Positions 1 through 9,014 are shown, counted from the first letter of the stretch. The stretch is 64,000 nucleotides of DNA from JBIICI01 sp044238935 (GCA_044238935.1 JBIICI010000008.1:25066-89065); one strand, 5' to 3'. A program made the numbers and translations. The notes: a model not told the origin generated them from the sequence alone.

Positions 1-381
1 CAAGCCATGGAAACTATCATCACACCCATCACCTATATTAACACACATGGCACAAGCACCCCTGCAGGTGATGTCACAGAATTAAAAGCGATTGCTGAGG
101 TTTTCTCAGGGCATACAATCCCCCCGATTAGCTCAACAAAATCAATGACAGGGCATTCCTTGGGAGCAACGGGTGCACAAGAAGCCATTTATTCATTGCT
201 GATGCTCAATCATAATTTTATTGCCCCCAGCATTAACATTGAAACATTAGATGAAGACGCAAAAGGGTTTGATATTGTTCAAAAAACCCGTGACAATGTG
301 GATCATCAAACAATTTTATCAAACAGCTTTGGCTTTGGTGGCACGAATTGCACCTTAGCCATTTCAAAATATAAAGATTAA
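1..381 (+). CDS. fabB: 3-oxoacyl-ACP synthase I (FabB), 3' part
   Basis: This is the C-terminal ~126 residues of a beta-ketoacyl-ACP synthase; the reading frame is open to the left edge, so the gene starts outside the window. It condenses malonyl-ACP with acyl-ACP in fatty acid elongation. Visible are the catalytic histidine motif HGTSTPAGD, the lysine/histidine motif TKSMTGHS and the glycine-rich end NSFGFGGTN. The surrounding residues (QEAIYSLLMLNH) fit FabB better than FabF. fabI follows 20 bases downstream on the same strand, the usual alphaproteobacterial fabA-fabB-fabI arrangement; fabA would be expected just upstream but is not visible. Confidence 0.95.
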   Translation, partial: QAMETIITPITYINTHGTSTPAGDVTELKAIAEVFSGHTIPPISSTKSMTGHSLGATGAQEAIYSLLMLNHNFIAPSINIETLDEDAKGFDIVQKTRDNVDHQTILSNSFGFGGTNCTLAISKYKD

Positions 382-401
382 GAATCAGAGGCAAAAATAT
401 T

Positions 402-1250
402 ATGGGCGTTATTTTTCAAACAGAAATTTTAAAAGGCAAAAAAGGCTTGGTCATGGGTGTTGCCAATCAAAGCTCCATTGCATGGGGTATGGCAAAGACC
501 TTGGCGGCATCTGGTGCGGATTTGGCCTTTACCTATCAAGGTGATGCATTTTTAAAACGCGTTAAACCCTTGGCGGCTGAGGTTAATTCTGATTTTTTAA
601 TTTCATGCGATGTCACCAACGAAGATGATTTGGATCGTGTTTTCAAAGAAATTGAGCAAAAATGGGGAAAATTGGATTTTTTAATTCATGCCATTGCCTA
701 TTCCAACAAAGAAGAGTTGAAAGGGCGTTATGTTGATACGACCTTAGATAATTTCTTAAACACCATGCATATTTCTTGCTATTCTTTCACATCGGTGATG
801 CGTCGTGCGCGTCCATTGATGAAAGATGGCGGATCCGCGGTAACCTTAACCTATCTTGGTGCGGAGCGTGTTGTCCCCAGCTATAACGTCATGGGTGTTG
901 CTAAAGCAGCGCTTGAGGCCTCTGTTCGGTACTTAGCCGCGGATTTAGGCACTGAAAATATTCGTATCAATGCGATTTCTGCAGGGCCTATGCGTACCTT
1001 AGCAGGATCAGCCATCGGTAATGCGCGGACAACATTCCGTTATAATAATGCCACCGCACCCTTACGTCGTTCCTTGGAATTAGAAGAATTGGGCAATACG
1101 GCTTTGTATCTTTTATCTGATCTTGCCTCTGCTGTCACAGGTGAAATTCATTATGTGGATGGTGGCTTTAATGTGATTGCTATGCCTCCGCATGATATTA
1201 TGGGCGGTATGGTTTCCTTAAAAGCAGAATCTGATAATCATGAAGATTGA
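402..1250 (+). CDS. fabI: Enoyl-ACP reductase (NADH) FabI
   Basis: Short-chain dehydrogenase of 282 residues that reduces trans-2-enoyl-ACP, the last step of each fatty acid elongation cycle. The cofactor-binding start GLVMGVANQSSIAWG and the active-site pattern Tyr151, Tyr161 and Lys168 (Y..MGVAK) match FabI spacing exactly (10 and 17 residues apart). The substrate loop RTLAGSAIGN is also FabI-like. An AGAGG ribosome site at 387-391 supports the ATG at 402. It is probably cotranscribed with fabB. The protein is about 15-20 residues longer than the E. coli enzyme, mostly at the C-terminal end, and has the FabI-type motif that makes most such enzymes triclosan targets. Confidence 0.97.
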   Translation: MGVIFQTEILKGKKGLVMGVANQSSIAWGMAKTLAASGADLAFTYQGDAFLKRVKPLAAEVNSDFLISCDVTNEDDLDRVFKEIEQKWGKLDFLIHAIAYSNKEELKGRYVDTTLDNFLNTMHISCYSFTSVMRRARPLMKDGGSAVTLTYLGAERVVPSYNVMGVAKAALEASVRYLAADLGTENIRINAISAGPMRTLAGSAIGNARTTFRYNNATAPLRRSLELEELGNTALYLLSDLASAVTGEIHYVDGGFNVIAMPPHDIMGGMVSLKAESDNHED

Positions 1251-1304
1251 TAAAGGGCATTGTATAAAATAACGAAATATCCATTATATTTGTTGTTTTT
1301 TTAC

Positions 1305-1333
1305 TTGCAATCCCCTTTATAACTGCGTATAAA
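1305..1333 (+). promoter_or_regulatory. Putative sigma-70 promoter of rpmE
   Basis: TTGCAA at 1305-1310 and TATAAA at 1328-1333 are separated by 17 bases and sit about 65 bases upstream of the rpmE start. Seen by eye only. Confidence 0.45.
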
Positions 1334-1397
1334 TGCCAAATTGTATAGATATTCAAATATTATTTTTAAAAATTTAAGTCACTGGAGCCTTTTGGTT

Positions 1398-1652
1398 ATG
1401 AAAGCAAATATTCACCCTGTTTCACACAAAATTAAAATTGTTCAGACAGATGGTACAGAAGTTGAAATTTACTCCACAATGGGAAAAGAAGGCGATGTCG
1501 TTCGTTTGGACGTTGATCACCTAAATCATCCTGCTTGGAACGAAGGTGTTACAACTGTTATCGAACGTGGTCAATTATCACGTTTTGAAAACAAATTCTC
1601 TAAATTTGGCTCATTCGGTGCAAAAGCGTCTGATGCTGATAAAGCAAGCTAA
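1398..1652 (+). CDS. rpmE: 50S ribosomal protein L31
   Basis: An 84-residue protein with the L31 layout: MKANIHP start, TDGTEVEIYSTMGKEGD, then HPAW and a basic SRFENKFSKFG end. It belongs to the large ribosomal subunit. The zinc-binding cysteines of the C+ L31 type are absent (no cysteine), so this is the zinc-independent form usual in alphaproteobacteria. The frame is open upstream to a TTG at 1341, but the ATG at 1398 is preceded by GGAG at 1384-1387 and starts exactly where the family starts. A strong terminator follows. Confidence 0.95.
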   Translation: MKANIHPVSHKIKIVQTDGTEVEIYSTMGKEGDVVRLDVDHLNHPAWNEGVTTVIERGQLSRFENKFSKFGSFGAKASDADKAS

Positions 1653-1680
1653 TTTTATAAATATTCTTTATCTTTATTTT

Positions 1681-1707
1681 ATGCCGCATTTTTATGCGGC
1701 ATTTTTT
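1681..1707 (+). terminator. Rho-independent terminator after rpmE
   Basis: Nine-base-pair stem ATGCCGCAT (1681-1689) / ATGCGGCAT (1694-1702) with a TTTT loop, followed by a T run to 1707. It also lies just beyond the 3' end of the convergent helicase gene. Confidence 0.9.
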
Positions 1708-1723
1708 GTGTTTGTCCTGATGT

Positions 1724-4561
1724 TTATTGCATCGCTTTAAAGAATTCTGCTATCTGTATCAATGCATTGGATAAATCCGTTTTAATGATGGAAACATTTT
1801 CAGGAAATGCATTGAATAAACGCGATGGAACAGCCGAATCCATTAAGACAAAAACGCCATAATCATCTTCCTTACGAATTAAACGACCATAGGCTTGTTT
1901 TAGCTTCATGCGCGTGATGCGGTCATTATAGGATGATTGCCCATAATGGGCGCGGCGGTCTTTGTGCAGCAAGGTTGGGCGCGGCCATGGGATACGGTCA
2001 AAAACAATCATACGCAACGATTGCCCTGGAACATCCACGCCATCACGCAACGCATCTGTCCCTAAGAGGCAGGCATTTTCATCTTCGCGAAAAATATCAA
2101 TTAATGTTCCCGTATCCATTTGATCAATATGCTGTGCATAGAGCGGGATATGTAATACAGCCAAGGGATCATTAATTTGACGATAAACGGATTTTAAGCG
2201 CTGAATGGCAGTAAAAAACCCAATAGCCCCGCCTTTGGATATACTGAATAAGGCTTGAAAAGCCGCGGCAACCTGTTTTTGATCCTGCTTTGGAATATCT
2301 GTAATGATGTAAATCCGCGTTTGCTTGGCGTAATCAAAAGGTGATTTATGCTGGCTGAGGCTTGGGGTTGGGTTTAAAAATTCTGTCCCCAAATAGGGCA
2401 AGGCGCTTTGCCAATCTGATTCATCGCGCAATGTTGCGGAGGTAATTGCCATGCCTTTTAAATAGGGTTTGATTGCCGTTGCAAAGGGCTCTAACGGGTC
2501 AATCCAATGGCGAAAAAATCCAATATCAAAGATTCCGCCTTCGATACGGGTAATTTCCATCCAATCTGTAAATTTTGTCGTGCGTTTTGAAGGCTCTGTT
2601 GTTGCGGCTAATATATCTTGTAATAAATCAATCCAAGCACGGATCATATATTTACTGCGTTTTTCCAATGACCGTGCAAGGGCATTGATACGGTTGCGAT
2701 CATCCTTGGCTAAGAATTCTGCCTCTTTCACAAGCCTCTCATCCAAGAGCTGTGATAATTTTTCCATAGGGTGCGTCAATTCAAACAAGGCCGCAATGCA
2801 ATTTTGCATCCATTCCGATAGGGTTTCTGCTAAAGGATGGGGATGAATTTCTGTGGAATAAAATTGTTCAGACTCATCATTGGCGGTGGCGCGCGCGGTG
2901 ATTTGATAAAAAGCAAAGGCAAAACAAGATTCAAAAACACCGTTCGGATTTGTGGGGATACGCTCTGCCCATCCCTCATTCGGTAAGGCGTACGCGGCGC
3001 GTACAATGCGATCTAATTGCTTTTTGGCAGGTTCATCTTGGGCAATTAAATCTTCTAATCGCTTCTGCAAGCCTTTTTGACGGCTGCGTTTGCTGTTCAT
3101 TTGCTCGTACCCTAAGATCCAACGGCGCAAATCACGCGTTTCACGAATGGTAAAATGAATTGCAAAAGCGCTGTCGGCGGCATCAAATAAATGATGCCCT
3201 TCATCAAAAATATAATGAGCAGGGATTTTATGTGCGGAGTCCTCTGTTTCAGATTGCGCCATGTTTGCCGCCATAGCCACCTGATTCATGACCACCGCAT
3301 GATTGGCGATAACCAAAGAGGCATGGCGCGTTTTGCGTTGTGATTTTTCCACAAAGCATTTCTGATAATGATCACAGGCGCTGTAAATACATTCGCCACG
3401 CTGATCATTCAGCCCATAGGTTGCGCCATGCCCTAATAATCCAGCCCACCATCCTGAAAAGCTCCGTCCGCTTAAGTCACCATCAGGCGTACACATAATC
3501 CATCGCGCCATTAATCCTGCCGCCACAAGGGCGCGTGGATGTGCAGATGTTGCGGCAGCATTCACATGATCTTCGAAATTCAATAAACATAGATAATTTT
3601 CACGCCCCTTACGTACAGCAACATTTTTACGATGAATGACGGGATCAGGGTATAAATGTTCTAATTCCTGCTCTAATTGACGCTGTAAATTGCGGGTATA
3701 GGTTGAAATCCAAACTGTATTGCCGTTTTTTTCAGTGTACGCACTGGCGGGGGCTAAATATCCAATCGTTTTTCCTGTTCCTGTTTGGGCTTCGGCTAAA
3801 ATAAGGGCAGGGGGCTGATCAGGATGATCAGCAGGGGTGAATATTTGTCCAATATGATGTGCAAAATTTTGTTGTTCTGTACGTGGCGTTGATTGTTTGC
3901 GATGTAAAATCGATTCCAATTGCGCCGTGGTTTCCTCAGGTGAAATGGGGTAATGATGCGCGGAGTCTTTGGGGGCGTCTTCTGTCCATTCCTCTAACGT
4001 ACGCCATACAGACAGGCTTTTTCGGGTGGGGGCTAATGATGTTTCTAAGGTGTAATCAATTTGGGCTGCCGCGTACAAATACCGTGTCCATCCCCACTGA
4101 TTCATCGTTTGCCCATTCATGGCGGCGGCAATCGGTAATAAGGATAAATGATCTTCTTTTTGCACAAAATCATTCAGTAATATCTGGATAATATCTAATA
4201 ATTTCAATGGCAATTCGCTAGGATCTTCATGTTCAAGATGAAAAGGAGGAAGTCCGCACGCCTTGATCAGACCCTGTATCGTTGGCACACAAAAACGGGT
4301 CGGATGCACAAAAGCAAAAAGTTCCAAAACATCCATCCCACGCAATGATTTAATACCCATTTTTGATGCCATATAGGGCAAGTGTACGCCTATACAATCA
4401 TCATAAGCGGCTTTATTGAGAGTTTTTAAGGGTGTATGTGTTACGGGATCAAACAGGGGATAGTGTTCCAATACCCCATCTAATGTCAGTTGGTATAGGT
4501 TGTTTTGATGAAAAACCGTAAGCGGTAAATCGGGTATAAACGCAAATGAATCCAAGGGCAT
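1724..4561 (-). CDS. dinG: DinG/XPD-family ATP-dependent DNA helicase
   Basis: A ~945-residue superfamily 2 iron-sulfur helicase, probably a 5'-3' helicase acting on recombination or replication intermediates. Visible are Walker A (AEAQTGTGKTIGY), the Walker B variant DEGHH in place of DEAH, the helicase motif GTDALRDGVDVPG and the arginine-finger motif QAYGRLIRK. Cysteines near CLLNFED and CIYSACDHYQKC are placed like the FeS-cluster ligands. About 230 residues precede Walker A; this long N-terminal extension is usual in alphaproteobacterial members. Start is uncertain: ATG at 4561 is used here, a TTG at 4579 would add six residues, and neither has a clear ribosome site. Confidence 0.88.
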   Translation of the reverse strand: MPLDSFAFIPDLPLTVFHQNNLYQLTLDGVLEHYPLFDPVTHTPLKTLNKAAYDDCIGVHLPYMASKMGIKSLRGMDVLELFAFVHPTRFCVPTIQGLIKACGLPPFHLEHEDPSELPLKLLDIIQILLNDFVQKEDHLSLLPIAAAMNGQTMNQWGWTRYLYAAAQIDYTLETSLAPTRKSLSVWRTLEEWTEDAPKDSAHHYPISPEETTAQLESILHRKQSTPRTEQQNFAHHIGQIFTPADHPDQPPALILAEAQTGTGKTIGYLAPASAYTEKNGNTVWISTYTRNLQRQLEQELEHLYPDPVIHRKNVAVRKGRENYLCLLNFEDHVNAAATSAHPRALVAAGLMARWIMCTPDGDLSGRSFSGWWAGLLGHGATYGLNDQRGECIYSACDHYQKCFVEKSQRKTRHASLVIANHAVVMNQVAMAANMAQSETEDSAHKIPAHYIFDEGHHLFDAADSAFAIHFTIRETRDLRRWILGYEQMNSKRSRQKGLQKRLEDLIAQDEPAKKQLDRIVRAAYALPNEGWAERIPTNPNGVFESCFAFAFYQITARATANDESEQFYSTEIHPHPLAETLSEWMQNCIAALFELTHPMEKLSQLLDERLVKEAEFLAKDDRNRINALARSLEKRSKYMIRAWIDLLQDILAATTEPSKRTTKFTDWMEITRIEGGIFDIGFFRHWIDPLEPFATAIKPYLKGMAITSATLRDESDWQSALPYLGTEFLNPTPSLSQHKSPFDYAKQTRIYIITDIPKQDQKQVAAAFQALFSISKGGAIGFFTAIQRLKSVYRQINDPLAVLHIPLYAQHIDQMDTGTLIDIFREDENACLLGTDALRDGVDVPGQSLRMIVFDRIPWPRPTLLHKDRRAHYGQSSYNDRITRMKLKQAYGRLIRKEDDYGVFVLMDSAVPSRLFNAFPENVSIIKTDLSNALIQIAEFFKAMQ

Positions 4562-4625
4562 GCCGTCATCATACAGCAAAATATGAATTTTAAAAGAGGA
4601 AGTAATATAAAAAGACGGATGTCTG

Positions 4626-5180
4626 TTAGTGCGTTAAAAACTGTAAATCACTTTCGCATTTTGCGCCCTGAATGGTGATTTTGTGATTTTTATCCAAATC
4701 CATATCTTGTTCACAGCGTGTAATGGTTTCGATTTTTAGCTCAATAAGCTCTTTATTTTGATCTGTGGCCTGCATTGTGCCTTTTTCACGGGTCATGATC
4801 ACCGCATTGGCACTGTGACCTTGGTCGCCGATTAAAACAGAGGACACATCAATCGATGCTTCCTGATCTTTAACAAAACTCTGTGATAAAGCCGCCAAAT
4901 ATTGATCTTTATCCAAAGTGATATTTTCTTCTTTGCTGGGGTCTTTTGGGTAATGATACCGCAAATTGGCTGTAAAGACGGCATCCTTTGCAATATGATC
5001 TTGCATAAAATTGATAAAATCTTGCGTCGGGTTTATGCTCTGATTACCCGTATATTGTAGAAATGCAGCGACATTTTCAGGATTTAAACGGTAAATCTTA
5101 GCATTTGGATCAAAATCCTTATTTGCCGCATAGGCAATATTAGAAAATCCAAATAAGAATAAGAATAAGAAAAAACGCAT
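4626..5180 (-). CDS. Secreted protein of unknown function, possibly NTF2-like
   Basis: About 184 residues starting with a clear Sec signal peptide (MRFFLFLFLFGFSNIAYA, cleavage before ANKDF), so the product should be periplasmic. The frame extends to an ATG at 5195 that overlaps the upstream racemase gene by 7 bases, but the inner ATG at 5180 begins directly at the charged end of the signal peptide. The mature part has two cysteines near the end (RCEQ and KCES) that could pair. The pattern of short helices followed by strands around AVFTANLRYHY resembles SnoaL/NTF2-like folds, which is a weak inference. It is the last gene of the nadA-nadC-racemase run. Function not recognised. Confidence 0.7.
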   Translation of the reverse strand: MRFFLFLFLFGFSNIAYAANKDFDPNAKIYRLNPENVAAFLQYTGNQSINPTQDFINFMQDHIAKDAVFTANLRYHYPKDPSKEENITLDKDQYLAALSQSFVKDQEASIDVSSVLIGDQGHSANAVIMTREKGTMQATDQNKELIELKIETITRCEQDMDLDKNHKITIQGAKCESDLQFLTH

Positions 5181-5188
5181 ATAAAATC

Positions 5189-5884
5189 CTAACACATCGC
5201 TAACTGGACGGCTTTTTTACAATGAATCTTTGCTGTGTCATAGAGTGGAATGTCACTTTTCTCTGGTGGCGTTAACATTGAAATTTCTGTGCATCCTAAA
5301 ATAATGGCGTCACAATTTTTGTCATGTACCAAAGTTTCAATAACCTGATCAAAATATTTTTTGGATTCATCGGTTATTTTTCCTTGGCACAGTTCTTCAA
5401 AAATAACACGATTTATTTCTGCACATTCTTCATCTGTGGGGATTTCTACGCTCAATCCATTGCTTTTTAAACGATCTTTATAAAAATCTTGCTGCATTGT
5501 ATAAGCAGTCCCCAATAACCCAACCTTATTAAAATTATCCGTTAAGATATTTTCAGAAACAGCATCGGCAATATGAATAAAGGGGACATGTAAATTCTCT
5601 TCGTACTGACCTGATAATTTATGCATTGTGTTCGTGGCAAGAAGGATAAAGTCAGCACCTGCTTTTTCTAAATTTTGCATTTCCGTTATAATGATTTCGC
5701 CCATTTCATCCCATTTTCCCTGCTTTTGCATTTCAGTGAACGGTTTAAAATTAACAGAGCTTAATAATATTTGTGCGGAAACAAGACCATCATCATGCGC
5801 ATCACGGATTCCTTCATTGATCCATTTATAATAATTCGCGCTTGATTCCCAACTTAAGCCACCCACAATACCAATTTTTTTCAT
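5189..5884 (-). CDS. Aspartate/glutamate-type amino acid racemase
   Basis: A 231-residue member of the cofactor-independent Asp/Glu racemase family. It begins MKKIGIVGGLSWESS, the family hallmark. One catalytic position is Thr84 (ATNTMHK) rather than Cys and the other is Cys198 (GCTEISML). This Thr/Cys pairing is the one described for the E. coli YgeA type, which racemises or isomerises acidic and other amino acids. It lies 14 bases downstream of nadC in the same direction, so it is probably cotranscribed with NAD synthesis genes, which need L-aspartate. The exact substrate cannot be read from the sequence. Confidence 0.88.
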   Translation of the reverse strand: MKKIGIVGGLSWESSANYYKWINEGIRDAHDDGLVSAQILLSSVNFKPFTEMQKQGKWDEMGEIIITEMQNLEKAGADFILLATNTMHKLSGQYEENLHVPFIHIADAVSENILTDNFNKVGLLGTAYTMQQDFYKDRLKSNGLSVEIPTDEECAEINRVIFEELCQGKITDESKKYFDQVIETLVHDKNCDAIILGCTEISMLTPPEKSDIPLYDTAKIHCKKAVQLAMC

Positions 5885-5898
5885 GCTGTCTTATTCCT

Positions 5899-6741
5899 TT
5901 ATTCAAAATCCAATCCAATATCCACAATCGGCGCACTATGCGTGATATAGCCCACGGATATAATATCAACGCCTGTTTCTGCAACAGATTGTACCGCATC
6001 CAAATTGATTCCACCAGAGGCTTCGATAATCATTTTACCATCAATCATGCGTACAGCCTCACGCAATAGAGCTGGGGGCATATTATCCAGTAAGACAATA
6101 TCAGCATTCAAGGGTAATAATTCGGCTAATTGCTCAAGATTATCCACTTCAACCTCAATTTTGACCGTATGACCGACATGGGAACGGACTTTTTCAATGG
6201 CTTTTGTAATAGATCCAGAAAACGCAATGTGATTATCCTTAATCATGACCGCGTCATCAAGGCCGTAACGGTGATTCAGACCACCGCCACAACGTACAGC
6301 GTATTTTTCAAATAATCTGAGGTTCGGTGTGGTTTTACGCGTACAGGTAATGCGCGCCTTTGTATGCGAAATTTTTGTTTGCAAAGCATGTGTCGCCGTT
6401 GAGATACCGCTTAAATGCGATAGAAAATTTAACGCCACACGTTCCCCTGATAAAATGGCGCGTGTTGTGCCTTGGATGGTTGCGATGATTGTCCCTTTAG
6501 GAACAGCATCACCATCTGTACGCGTACGGGTTATTTTAAGATGGGGATCAAGGCATAAAAATGTTTGCTCCACACAATCAAGCCCTGAAATAACGCAATC
6601 TTGTCGTGTTCGAAAAACAGCTTTGGCACAATCTTGAAGATCAAAGATCGTATCTGTCGTGATGTCCCCTTGTCGTCCCAAATCTTCACGCAGGGCGGAT
6701 TCAATAAAGGGGCGAATGAGGAGGGGAGATAAAGATAACAT
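5899..6741 (-). CDS. nadC: Quinolinate phosphoribosyltransferase (nicotinate-nucleotide pyrophosphorylase, carboxylating)
   Basis: A 280-residue cytoplasmic enzyme converting quinolinate plus PRPP to nicotinate mononucleotide and CO2. The N-terminal ALREDLGRQGDITTD, the arginine/lysine substrate motifs RKTTPNLR and VRCGGGLNHRYGL, MIKDNHI, the acidic strand VEVEVDN and the C-terminal phosphate-binding EASGGIN and SVGYITHS are all present. Length matches the family. It follows nadA by 12 bases; together they give the second half of de novo NAD synthesis from aspartate. nadB (L-aspartate oxidase) is not in the window. Confidence 0.97.
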   Translation of the reverse strand: MLSLSPLLIRPFIESALREDLGRQGDITTDTIFDLQDCAKAVFRTRQDCVISGLDCVEQTFLCLDPHLKITRTRTDGDAVPKGTIIATIQGTTRAILSGERVALNFLSHLSGISTATHALQTKISHTKARITCTRKTTPNLRLFEKYAVRCGGGLNHRYGLDDAVMIKDNHIAFSGSITKAIEKVRSHVGHTVKIEVEVDNLEQLAELLPLNADIVLLDNMPPALLREAVRMIDGKMIIEASGGINLDAVQSVAETGVDIISVGYITHSAPIVDIGLDFE

Positions 6742-6753
6742 AATATCAACAAT

Positions 6754-7773
6754 CTAACTTAAGGCAAGCATACGGTCAACGGCTTGTTTTGCTTTGGCTG
6801 CCACAATTGCATCAACCTCCACAGCAGGGGAAAGCGTTTCCAAGCAGGTCAAAATTTTAGGAAGAGAAATGCGTTTCATATGAGGGCACATTTGACAAGG
6901 GCGAATAAGCTGAATATCAGGATGCGCCGCGGCGATATTATCGCTCATGGAACATTCCGTAATTAAAACCACACGGGCAGGGCGCTTGGATTCAACAAAG
7001 TCAATCATTTGCGCCGTTGACCCAGCATAATCAGAGGCCGCAATCACATCAGGTGGACATTCAGGATGCGCCAAAACAGTAATATCAGGGTATTTTGCCC
7101 GAAAATCCTCAATATGCTTGACCGTGAAACGCTCATGCACTTCACAATGCCCCTTCCATGTCAGAATTTTCTTGGTCGTTTGCGTCTGTACGTATTGTGC
7201 CAAATATTCGTCAGGGATCATTAAAACGGTATCAGATTCAAGGGCATTGACGATTTTGACAGCATTGCCAGACGTACAGCAAATATCAGATTCCGCCTTG
7301 ACCTCCGCAGAGCTGTTGACATAGGTTACGATAGGAACATTTGGATATTTCTCACGCAATAAACGGACATCGGCAGCCGTAATCGAGTCGGCCAAGGAAC
7401 ATCCTGCTTTCGCATCAGGAATCAAAACTGTTTTATCGGGACATAGAATTTTTGACGTTTCTGCCATAAAATACACGCCACATTGAATAATAATATCGGC
7501 ATCCGTCTTGGCAGCTTCTCGCGCTAATTGTAGGGAGTCCCCAACAATATCCGCAATACCATGAAAAATATCGGGCGTTTGGTAATTATGCGCCAAAATC
7601 ACCGCATTTTTTTCTTTTTTCAGGCGGTTAATTTCACAAATATACGGCGCCAAACCTTGCCAATATTTTTCTTGATATTGATCGGATAGTTTTGCATAGA
7701 TCGCATCAGTGGCAAGTTTAACTTCATCAGTATAGGTCAATTTGCGTGGCGGTGTAGAGGGCATGGGGATCAT
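6754..7773 (-). CDS. nadA: Quinolinate synthase
   Basis: A 339-residue enzyme that condenses iminoaspartate with dihydroxyacetone phosphate to form quinolinate, using a [4Fe-4S] cluster. Likely cluster cysteines lie in IIQCGVYFMAET, AHPECPPDV and RPCQMCPHMK, matching the three conserved positions of the family. AHNYQTPDI near residue 65 and SSAEVKAESDICCTSGNA are also characteristic. It is the first gene of a four-gene minus-strand run (nadA, nadC, racemase, secreted protein) with gaps of 8 to 14 bases. An in-frame ATG three codons downstream is an alternative start. Confidence 0.97.
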   Translation of the reverse strand: MIPMPSTPPRKLTYTDEVKLATDAIYAKLSDQYQEKYWQGLAPYICEINRLKKEKNAVILAHNYQTPDIFHGIADIVGDSLQLAREAAKTDADIIIQCGVYFMAETSKILCPDKTVLIPDAKAGCSLADSITAADVRLLREKYPNVPIVTYVNSSAEVKAESDICCTSGNAVKIVNALESDTVLMIPDEYLAQYVQTQTTKKILTWKGHCEVHERFTVKHIEDFRAKYPDITVLAHPECPPDVIAASDYAGSTAQMIDFVESKRPARVVLITECSMSDNIAAAHPDIQLIRPCQMCPHMKRISLPKILTCLETLSPAVEVDAIVAAKAKQAVDRMLALS

Positions 7774-7821
7774 ATTTTTCTCATAATATAATTACAATCC
7801 GCAATATAATGCCAATTGCAA

Positions 7822-8484
7822 TTATTTTTCAATAATTTTATGCATTTTTTTGTAAATAACACGCACGTGATCATTGCCTGTTTTTTCTTTGTATTTCTCA
7901 TAATATTGCTGGTGATAGGTTTCGGCGACCCAAAATGGATTTTTAGGCTCTCCAGCCTCTAATGTTGTAATAATGGGGTCTTTATAAATTTTTTCGGCGT
8001 TAATACGGGCGATTGTATCTTGCGCAGCTTTATGTTCTGTATCATTCCCATAAAATATAGCGGATCGATATTGCGTGCCTTTATCAACACCTTGTCGGTT
8101 TAATTGCGTTGGGTCATGCGCTTTGCGCAGGAAATGATCTAATAAGGTTTGATAGCTGATTTTTTGTGGGTCATAGGTAATGCGAATGGCTTCGGCGTGA
8201 TGTGTTGTACCTGTGGTTACATCTTCATAGGTCGGGTTTTTGGTCGTGCCGCCAATGTAACCAGATTCAGTAAATAAAACACCGTCTAATGCTCGAAATT
8301 CACTTTCTAAGCACCAAAAGCAGCCACCAGCAAAAATCGCCGTTTGCGTGTTAGGATTTGTAGGTTTTTCAGTCATCAGATCTTGTCCCGTTTTCAAAAG
8401 CCCAACTTGACCTGCATAGGCAACCGTGCCAAGCACCAAGAGCATAAGAATTGTAAAAATACATATTTGTAATATTATTTTCAT
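7822..8484 (-). CDS. msrA: Peptide-methionine (S)-S-oxide reductase, exported
   Basis: A 220-residue MsrA that reduces methionine-S-sulfoxide in proteins. The active-site motif is GGCFWC (Cys55), followed by GYIGG and the typical HHAEAIRITYDP and GTQYRSAIFY. Unlike cytoplasmic MsrA (about 170-180 residues), it has a hydrophobic N-terminus with an AYAG cleavage-like end (residues 1-24), so it is predicted to be exported or membrane-anchored and to repair envelope proteins. It is separated from nadA by 48 bases. Confidence 0.93.
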   Translation of the reverse strand: MKIILQICIFTILMLLVLGTVAYAGQVGLLKTGQDLMTEKPTNPNTQTAIFAGGCFWCLESEFRALDGVLFTESGYIGGTTKNPTYEDVTTGTTHHAEAIRITYDPQKISYQTLLDHFLRKAHDPTQLNRQGVDKGTQYRSAIFYGNDTEHKAAQDTIARINAEKIYKDPIITTLEAGEPKNPFWVAETYHQQYYEKYKEKTGNDHVRVIYKKMHKIIEK

Positions 8485-8597
8485 GCTTTATAAGATAGAT
8501 TTCTTAAAACCCAAAAACAACCCCCCTGCTTTTAAATTACATTATTATTTGTCATAATATATATTATCAGACTTTTTTCAAAGATATTATTCCCATC

Positions 8598-8795
8598 CTA
8601 TTCTTGCGCTTTGATTTCGGATAATAAGGATCGTAAATGTGGAATGCATTGACAACAATTGGCGGTCTCACAGCCAGAACATGCGCGATAAACTTGTGCC
8701 ACCGTGCATTTTTCTTGAGTGCGAGCCTGAACACAAGACTGCACAAAATTTCTGACATCTTTGTCACTGAATGGATTGCATGAACAAATAATCAT
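8598..8795 (-). CDS. bfd: Bacterioferritin-associated ferredoxin-like (2Fe-2S) protein
   Basis: A 65-residue protein with the BFD-like [2Fe-2S] pattern: CSC near residues 4-6 and CSGC around residues 39-42, plus the conserved CNPFSDKDV turn. Bfd proteins deliver electrons that release iron from bacterioferritin and are induced by iron starvation. A near-consensus Fur box sits 27 bases upstream of the start, which fits that role. A second overlapping frame (8567-8767) is a shadow. No bacterioferritin gene is visible in the window. Confidence 0.88.
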   Translation of the reverse strand: MIICSCNPFSDKDVRNFVQSCVQARTQEKCTVAQVYRACSGCETANCCQCIPHLRSLLSEIKAQE

Positions 8796-8821
8796 GATGA
8801 AGATTCCAAATTTTTTATCTT

Positions 8822-8840
8822 GATAATGATTATCATTTTC
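8822..8840. promoter_or_regulatory. Fur-box-like operator upstream of bfd
   Basis: The 19 bases GATAATGATTATCATTTTC match the classical E. coli Fur consensus at 17 of 19 positions (differences at positions 10 and 17). The site lies 27 bases upstream of bfd, so iron-dependent repression is expected. Confidence 0.75.
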
Positions 8841-9014
8841 GTATCCTATCTGTCAATAATATAGCGTCGCTGATAAATAGAATGCTTATTCCTTTATTAA
8901 GACTCAGTTGATACAGTAAAATACATAGTTTTATAGACAAAATGAAAGTGATCATGATATTGTCATGATTAGAAATCATCCATTTATATTTTTTTTAGAG
9001 AGCCTTTACCGCCC

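Noticed and set aside
3200..3220. DEGH instead of DEAH in the DinG-like helicase as an unusual change
   Set aside because: The DEGHH form occurs in other members of this alphaproteobacterial subfamily.
2950..4191. Plus-strand frames inside the DinG-like gene
   Set aside because: The minus-strand helicase has full motif support; these frames do not.
8567..8767. Second minus-strand frame overlapping bfd
   Set aside because: The other frame (8598-8795) has the BFD cysteine pattern and the Fur box; this one is its shadow.
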